From positions 1-12,043 of the forward strand of contig DBJE01000009.1 of assembly GCA_002297045.1 (NCBI GenBank): a stretch of 12,043 bases of DNA, written 5' to 3'. Of the stretch, positions 8,001-12,043 are shown piece after piece. The stretch's first letter is position 1. Each line of letters starts with the position of its first letter. Made by a program: the position numbers and the translations under genes. The stretch comes from Caryophanales bacterium UBA784. GTDB lineage: Bacteria; Bacillota_I; Bacilli_A; RFN20; CAG-288. The notes under the pieces were generated by a model. That model saw nothing but the letters and a program-made list of their open reading frames with translations, was not told where the DNA came from and searched no databases.

Positions 8001-9428
8001 GTTTCAAAGCCATTGACCGATGATGAGCTTTCCGGCTTTGTCCAGCGTCAGCTTGTCTCAACTAATCAGTCGGTCAAAGCCGTCTGCGAGGTTTTGAAGT
8101 GGAGGGACAAGGATGCCAAGGTTGTCTATTCTAAGGCCAAGAACGTCTCTGAATTCCGCCAGGTTTTCGACTTAGTCAAATCCCGTGAGGCGAATGACTT
8201 CCACCATGCCCATGATGCCTATCTTAACATTGTCGTCGGAAACGTCTATGATAAGGTCTTCTCCACCGGCGATTCAAAAACCGTCAAGCATAAGAGAGAA
8301 TATCTCGAAGCCAGGAACAGGGATACTGAGTACAGGTTCAAACACGATGAGCGGAGGAGGTATACCGATACTTTAGTCTGGAAAGCAAAGCGATATGAGC
8401 CTAACTGGCACGGGGAAGAAGTGAAGGACTCTGAAGGAACCATTGATAAGGTGCGGAAATATCTTTCCTACCAGGATCCGCTTGTCACCCAGAGGAGGTT
8501 CACCAATGTCGAAAAGCATGGGTTCTTCAAGATTTCGCTCCACACGGCAAAGGAAGGAAATGCAACTCTTCCGATAAAACAGAAGGGGCCTTTTGCCAAG
8601 GAAGGCTGGCAGAAAAAGTATGGCGGATACAGCAATAGGTCAAATCCATACGCCTCTTTAGTCCGCTCCGAAGGAAAGAAAGGGAAGCATATCTACTCTA
8701 TCGAGTTTGTTCCGACGGTTATCCGTTTGCAGAGGAAAGGAAATCCCCAAGCGAGGAAAAAGTACCTAACCGAAAACAACAAGCTGAAGAATCCGGAGGT
8801 TCTCATTGAGAAGCTGTTAAGGCGTACTATCCTTCAGATTCCTTATAAGGCAGAGAATGGAAAAGAAGGGTATGTAAGACTTGGAATAAGCGGAAAGACA
8901 GGAAGCTCCATTGTCTGCATTAATAGGTCAGAACTCCACATTCCTGCGGTATATAGGAAAACCATCAAGAAGATCAGTAAGAGGCTTGGACTGAATAACC
9001 AAGCCGGTGAAAAGACTGACACCTCCATCTACGAAAAATTCGGGTCCAATGATATCGACTTAGGTAAAGGACGGCAGATTACTCGGGACGAATTAAAGAA
9101 ACTTTACGATTATAGGGTCAAAGACGTCTATTGTCGGCCAGAGTATGAAGGGCTACCTACGCTGTCTGCCACAATTACCAAAATAAAAGGGGCAACCGCA
9201 TTTGAATCACTAAGCACACTGAATCAAAGGAACGTCCTTGCTATACTAGTAAAACTAGTTTCTTGTAAAAGTGTTCAAGGAAATGACTTGACTATTCTAA
9301 ATTTAGAAAAGGCTACAAATTGTGGAAAGATTGTTGCTTCACGCCTATTAATTTCTAAGACAAAAATCATTCAGACTTCAACCACAGGCCTAGTAGAACG
9401 TGTTCTGTTCACTGTGCCGGAGGACTAG
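5025..9428 (+). CDS. cas9: Type II-A CRISPR RNA-guided endonuclease Cas9
   Basis: Cas9 of 1467 residues cuts both strands of target DNA using the crRNA:tracrRNA guide. RuvC-I lies at the N-terminus (YLGLDIGTDSVG, D11), followed by the arginine-rich bridge helix (about 61-87) and a long REC lobe. RuvC-II is YFVESTR (E840). HNH is YDIDHIIPQ (D924, H925) with N948. RuvC-III is FHHAHDAYLN (H1061, D1064). The PAM-interacting domain runs to the C-terminus, ending with the family pattern IIQTSTTGLVERV. All catalytic residues are present. It is about 100 residues longer than S. pyogenes Cas9 (1368); spacing between matching residues places about 77 of these before RuvC-II, in the REC lobe. The ATG has AGAGGA (5011-5016) at 8 nt. 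Codon use and GC change in about the last 85 codons. It is the first gene of the cas operon, 3 nt before cas1. Confidence 0.98.
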   Translation: MAGKKFYLGLDIGTDSVGFCVTDENYDIIKKHKTVYDGEKTKYYGNHVWGSRLFDEAQDASSRRRARERRRRLQRRRQRIVLLQQLFAPEMEKVDPYFFDRLNNSAIHLEDRNELLRQKHLLFNGNDYTDKDFFKKYPTIYHLRKARMEHPEKKFDIREIYLALAHRIKYRGNFLHEGERTSIGSDPETIVSSFNAIDSTLEDIREEEENFTVSSYGCSLDRAKELLEKFKTINKIGELYDVLVSVFKLNGLKSTDPKRQRLALIAGSSKSLSQLFPEIEFEEERGKQKVDFSSEDFADKVIPGCSSAIGDSRVRLLLKLKELYDLRILARLLNGKATVSEARVDIYEKHKEQLKVLKDLVKRYCPDKYNAFFRQFSESEKGDKKGFFSYASYIGFNDKNGKKEMVAHSVITDDLYTTIKARLPLEEADKDTFAEKQPGDKEKLLSIKKAIENRDYLLRQNSKENGVLPYQLNLNERRIILENQSKFYPFLGEKDKDFNNPEKLSYRIESILKYKIPYFVGPLSRKATNSWIVRKEGHNEKITPWNFHDVVDEEATADGFRANLKNYCTYLINEPTLPKQSLVYQRFILLNERNKWLINGSPITVEDKLYLIKEAYLTRKSVSKKYVTDILKRKYKTSVDLTTKGSGSGQGVTDEDFHASLSSWIALRDSRAFGPALLHDKKKQALAEQIIYDIATFENQNLRVKRLKKYPLTPNQIKYISGLSFEGWAKLSNKLLTGLTTERTNPETGEVLEYSIMDLRWRTNRNFREILTTKEGKDYKFDFRPKIEELNGSKNENREDFLNSLYASPMRKRALKQTIDIVQELKKILKIDQFDSYFVESTRFEGEKKRTKSRKDKILALYKESVKQFRAEFDLEKLKNVLEKRTDGELNSKKLYLYFRQAGKSLYTGEPIDLNELSTAYDIDHIIPQAKVKDDSFRNTVLVEKSVNNKKQDRYPIPADIRTPKGISVIKALHSLNNDLRPKDKRNRLLRPVSKPLTDDELSGFVQRQLVSTNQSVKAVCEVLKWRDKDAKVVYSKAKNVSEFRQVFDLVKSREANDFHHAHDAYLNIVVGNVYDKVFSTGDSKTVKHKREYLEARNRDTEYRFKHDERRRYTDTLVWKAKRYEPNWHGEEVKDSEGTIDKVRKYLSYQDPLVTQRRFTNVEKHGFFKISLHTAKEGNATLPIKQKGPFAKEGWQKKYGGYSNRSNPYASLVRSEGKKGKHIYSIEFVPTVIRLQRKGNPQARKKYLTENNKLKNPEVLIEKLLRRTILQIPYKAENGKEGYVRLGISGKTGSSIVCINRSELHIPAVYRKTIKKISKRLGLNNQAGEKTDTSIYEKFGSNDIDLGKGRQITRDELKKLYDYRVKDVYCRPEYEGLPTLSATITKIKGATAFESLSTLNQRNVLAILVKLVSCKSVQGNDLTILNLEKATNCGKIVASRLLISKTKIIQTSTTGLVERVLFTVPED

Positions 9429-9431
9429 TAT

Positions 9432-10316
9432 ATGGCGTTCCGAGTTATCAAAATAAGCAGCAGATGCAAACTCGAAACCCAACTGAATTATCTGGTTTGC
9501 CGCGCAGACAAAGAAACAAGAGTCCTTTTAGATGATATTGCTATTCTCCTCATCGAAAATCAGCAGGTATGTATCACTTCGGCACTATTAGCCGAACTAG
9601 TCGAGCACAAGGTGAGAGTCATATTCTGTGACAGCAAACATAACCCCCATTCCGAACTCATTCCCCAGCATGGCGTCCATAACACTTATGAGCGGATTAA
9701 GCTTCAGATGAGCTGGGAACAGCCCATCAAAGATAGAATCTGGTCTTCCATCATCTGGCAGAAGATTCATAACCAGGGACACCTTGTAAAATATCTCGGA
9801 GACCTAAAAGCGTATGAAAGGATCAGTGGATTTAAGAGCGAACTTCAGGAAGGGGATAAGACAAATAGAGAAGGACTTGCGGCAAAGGCCTACTTTGCAT
9901 CATTGTTCGGATCAGGATTTGATCGGAAAGACGATAGCTCGGATACCAATACCTTTCTAAACTATGGATACTCAAGGATTAGGTCGGCAAGGAATAGAGA
10001 AGTCAGCCTTGCCGGATACCTTAATCCAATCGGCATCCACCATATCGGTCCCGACAATCCCTTTAATTTCGGATGTGACCTAAGGGAACCTTTTCGGCCA
10101 TTTGTCGACAAAAGGATTGCTAGTAACGAGATTGATAAGCCTAATTTTAAGAATCAGAGGATTAACATTCTTAACTCTGAAGTTCTCTGTGACGGCAAAG
10201 TGACAATTCTTTCCAACGCCATCCACAACTTTGCCGTTTCTGTCTTTTCGGCACTGAACGCACAGAATCCATCTAGGATATATACAGTGAAGTTTATTGA
10301 TGAGCAACAATTATAG
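9432..10316 (+). CDS. cas1: CRISPR integrase Cas1 (type II)
   Basis: Cas1 (294 aa) is the metal-dependent integrase that inserts new spacers at the leader-repeat junction as a complex with Cas2. In type II-A this also needs Csn2 and Cas9 (known). Catalytic positions are visible: E147 in NREGLAAKAYF, the GIHH histidine (H203/H204), and E219 in CDLREPFRP. The N-terminal beta domain covers about residues 1-75 and the helical catalytic domain the rest; the length is normal for type II Cas1. The start ATG at 9432 has a strong GGAGG (9419-9423) at 8 nt, located in the 3' end of cas9, and only 3 nt separate the genes. Its end overlaps cas2 by 17 nt. Confidence 0.98.
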   Translation: MAFRVIKISSRCKLETQLNYLVCRADKETRVLLDDIAILLIENQQVCITSALLAELVEHKVRVIFCDSKHNPHSELIPQHGVHNTYERIKLQMSWEQPIKDRIWSSIIWQKIHNQGHLVKYLGDLKAYERISGFKSELQEGDKTNREGLAAKAYFASLFGSGFDRKDDSSDTNTFLNYGYSRIRSARNREVSLAGYLNPIGIHHIGPDNPFNFGCDLREPFRPFVDKRIASNEIDKPNFKNQRINILNSEVLCDGKVTILSNAIHNFAVSVFSALNAQNPSRIYTVKFIDEQQL

Positions 10317-10626
10317 ATATATGCGATCCATTTTAAGGTTTGATCTTCCGGTGGAAACCGCGGCACAAAGAAAAGAGTATCGGCAATTTGTCAAACAGAT
10401 TAAGAAGAGGGGATTTATCAGGTTCCAGGAATCTGTCTATGTCAAGTTATCAATTAATGAGGCTGCCGTAAAAAACGTGGACCGTACACTTCGATCTCAT
10501 CTTCCAAGCGGTGGAATGATTGCTAGGATGACAGTAACAGAAAAGCAGTTTTCGGGCGTTAACTATTATGTCGGAGAATTTACAAGCGATGTTCTGAATT
10601 CGGATGACCGGTTTATCGAATTATGA
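10300..10626 (+). CDS. cas2: CRISPR adaptation protein Cas2
   Basis: Cas2 (108 aa from this start) is the dimeric, ferredoxin-like-fold scaffold of the Cas1-Cas2 integrase. The N-terminal YRYMRSILRFDLPVETAAQR is typical of type II-A Cas2, with the conserved Asp (D15) at the end of the first beta strand. GFIRFQESVYVKL and the C-terminal YYVGEF also fit. I chose ATG 10300 because homologues begin just before YRYMR. A TTG at 10297 would add one residue, and ATG 10321 would remove the conserved start. The upstream GTGAAG (10287-10292) is a weak ribosome binding site; the gene overlaps cas1 by 17 nt, so translational coupling is likely. Its stop overlaps the csn2 start as ATGA. Confidence 0.95.
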   Translation: MSNNYRYMRSILRFDLPVETAAQRKEYRQFVKQIKKRGFIRFQESVYVKLSINEAAVKNVDRTLRSHLPSGGMIARMTVTEKQFSGVNYYVGEFTSDVLNSDDRFIEL

Positions 10627-11318
10627 AGGTCCTCAAACATAGAAGAATAGATAAAGAATTCGCATTCGATGAAACGACAAATTATTGTCTTTGTATTGAA
10701 AACCCTAAGTTTTTCCGTGAATTTATCCATTGCATTGATGCTAACCCTGATGAGCAGGAGGACTTACTGCTTTACGACCAGAATAAGCAAAGGAAGATAA
10801 GCAAAGAAGTATTCTTCATCCATGATCCAAGGCGCATCACTCTTGATGAGAAAAAACTAAATCTAACTATACAGAAGGACCTTGCTGCTTCCGTTGATGC
10901 ACAGGAAAACGAAAGATTTCTTCTTTTAAGGAACGAAATCAATGAATATCTAGATTCAATCAGTTATGACTACCCTTTGCGTCTTACTTATGATTCTGAA
11001 CTCGGACTATCCTCGTTTCTGAAGGCGTTTTCGGTTTCCTATGAATCGAATAATGAAGACTTGCTTGTAGAAATGATAGAAAAGATTAAAATCCTCTCTT
11101 CTATATTTAATTATCAGGTTTTCATTATCAGGAATCTTGCGGATTATCTTACTCAGGAAGAATTAAATCAGTTTTTTCAGGAAATGAGAAGAATGGAAGT
11201 AGCAGTTTTACTACTCTCTTCCCACCTTCCAAACTATGATTTTGATGATAAATTCGTTGTCCGTATCGATTCCGATCTTTGTGAACTACATCTTGCGTCT
11301 GAAAACCAAAAAGGATAA
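10623..11318 (+). CDS. csn2: Type II-A adaptation protein Csn2
   Basis: Csn2 (231 aa; the S. pyogenes protein is about 220) is the marker gene of subtype II-A. Known Csn2 forms a calcium-stabilised tetrameric ring that slides onto double-stranded DNA ends and is required for spacer acquisition with Cas1, Cas2 and Cas9. The sequence shows the expected opening, the KILSSIFNYQVFIIRNLADYL segment, and the late LTQEELNQFF and VAVLLLSSH stretches of the P-loop-like domain, although no functional Walker A motif is seen, as in other Csn2 proteins. It starts at ATG 10623 through a 4-nt ATGA overlap with cas2. Its last codons appear to contain the array promoter. Confidence 0.93.
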   Translation: MKVLKHRRIDKEFAFDETTNYCLCIENPKFFREFIHCIDANPDEQEDLLLYDQNKQRKISKEVFFIHDPRRITLDEKKLNLTIQKDLAASVDAQENERFLLLRNEINEYLDSISYDYPLRLTYDSELGLSSFLKAFSVSYESNNEDLLVEMIEKIKILSSIFNYQVFIIRNLADYLTQEELNQFFQEMRRMEVAVLLLSSHLPNYDFDDKFVVRIDSDLCELHLASENQKG

Positions 11319-11321
11319 AAT
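11293..11321 (+). promoter_or_regulatory. Candidate CRISPR array (pre-crRNA) promoter
   Basis: TTGCGT (11293-11298, 3/6 to -35) and TAAAAT (11316-11321, 5/6 to -10) are 17 nt apart, giving a start near 11328, about 40 nt before the first repeat. The promoter would lie in the 3' end of csn2, with its -10 box on the csn2 stop codon. Read-through from the cas operon is an alternative source of pre-crRNA. Confidence 0.45.
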
Positions 11322-11367
11322 ATACATGGTTTTACGAGAAATCACGCTAAAAAGCAATGCTTTTGAG
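11319..11367 (+). promoter_or_regulatory. CRISPR leader with anchor motif
   Basis: This 49-bp AT-rich stretch separates csn2 from the first repeat. Its last seven bases, TTTTGAG (11361-11367), match six of seven positions of the ATTTGAG leader-anchoring sequence known from streptococcal type II-A loci, where it directs Cas1-Cas2 to the leader-proximal repeat. Just upstream, AAAAGCA and TGCTTTT (11350-11356 and 11358-11364) form a small inverted repeat around one base. Its position fixes the polarity of the array: the newest spacers are at the left. Confidence 0.75.
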
Positions 11368-12043
11368 GCTTGAGAGTATTGTTAAATCAGAATCATCTCT
11401 AACGAATATTAATTCATCATCGTTATCTTTTAGCTTGAGAGTATTGTTAAATCAGAATCATCTCTAACATCCGAAGCAGTGACACCCATTGTAAACCGCT
11501 TGAGAGTATTGTTAAATCAGAATCATCTCTAACAAGGAAGTTAAAATATTCAACGGAATCAGCGCTTGAGAGTATTGTTAAATCAGAATCATCTCTAACT
11601 CGTGAAATTGCCTTTGGCAACAAAGTTAGCTTGAGAGTATTGTTAAATCAGAATCATCTCTAACCAAGCTAGGTTGTCAATGGAACGTGCTTTGCTTGAG
11701 AGTATTGTTAAATCAGAATCATCTCTAACCTGACGGACGTCAATGCCGTTCACCGTTGTGCTTGAGAGTATTGTTAAATCAGAATCATCTCTAACAACGA
11801 CAGCGAAGTGAACAGCAACAACGAAGCTTGAGAGTATTGTTAAATCAGAATCATCTCTAACCGGCCCAGCAGTAGTAGAGCTCTTCAGGAGGCTTGAGAG
11901 TATTGTTAAATCAGAATCATCTCTAACTCCGCGTTGCTATTGGATTACGACTTACTTGCTTGAGAGTATTGTTAAATCAGAATCATCTCTAACGATTGTC
12001 GAGATATCGGTCTGTCCAACGGGCTTGAGAGTATTGTTAAATC
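11368..12043 (+). CRISPR. Type II-A CRISPR array, right end outside window
   Basis: Ten complete 36-bp repeats plus the first 21 bases of an eleventh (12023-12043) are separated by ten spacers of 29 or 30 bp. Repeats start at 11368, 11433, 11498, 11564, 11629, 11694, 11760, 11826, 11892, 11958 and 12023. The repeat begins GCTTGAGAGTATTG and ends CATCTCTAAC; all complete copies are identical, so no degenerate terminal repeat is seen and the array continues. The crRNA is transcribed left to right: the leader lies to the left, and the repeat's 5' end pairs with the tracrRNA anti-repeat. All spacers differ from one another and I noticed no match within the window. Confidence 0.99.

Noticed and set aside
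9245..9259. ACTAGT-AAA-ACTAGT repeat in cas9, with ACTAGTAT also at 4989-4996 and 9424-9431
   Set aside because: Six-base palindromes occur by chance and CTA codons are enriched here. There is no flanking duplication that would mark an insertion or recombination site.

Overview
The window comes from a low-to-moderate GC member of the Firmicutes (Bacilli or Erysipelotrichia-like). This is inferred from the Cas9/Cas1/Csn2 type, heavy use of AGG and AGA arginine codons, and Shine-Dalgarno sites of the AGAGGA/GGAGG kind. TGA works as a stop (1840-1842 and 10624-10626), so the standard bacterial code applies and Mycoplasma-type decoding is excluded. All protein genes lie on the + strand.

Left part (1-4693): two closely spaced genes of unknown biological role. 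The first encodes a beta-rich, probably surface-exposed protein with a pre-peptidase C-terminal (PPC)-like domain. Its 5' end lies outside the window or is disrupted near its edge. The second is a 948-residue MacB/FtsX-like ABC protein in which every ATP-binding and hydrolysis motif of the N-terminal nucleotide-binding domain has been lost. It keeps the four-helix FtsX-type membrane part and a very large external domain.

Middle (4694-5024): a 331-base intergenic stretch. It holds an AT-rich hairpin, a good candidate cas promoter on the + strand and, on the - strand, a compact tracrRNA gene. The tracrRNA has a degenerate anti-repeat, a nexus hairpin and a single Rho-independent terminator. Its predicted promoter overlaps the cas9 ribosome binding site, and the RNA is antisense to the predicted cas9 mRNA leader.

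Right part (5025-12043): a complete type II-A CRISPR-Cas locus in the order cas9-cas1-cas2-csn2-array. The genes are tightly packed (3-nt gap, 17-nt overlap, 4-nt ATGA overlap). A 49-bp leader ending in TTTTGAG follows, then an array of 36-bp identical repeats with 29-30-bp spacers that runs off the right edge (ten full repeats, one partial, ten spacers). Cas9, paired with crRNA and tracrRNA, is the interference nuclease; Cas1, Cas2 and Csn2, with Cas9, acquire spacers. All catalytic residues of Cas9 and Cas1 appear intact, so the system looks functional.

The system class is known. The less ordinary points are the tracrRNA arrangement and its mutually exclusive hairpins, a compositional break in the last part of the Cas9 PAM-interacting domain, and the pseudo-ATPase ABC protein.
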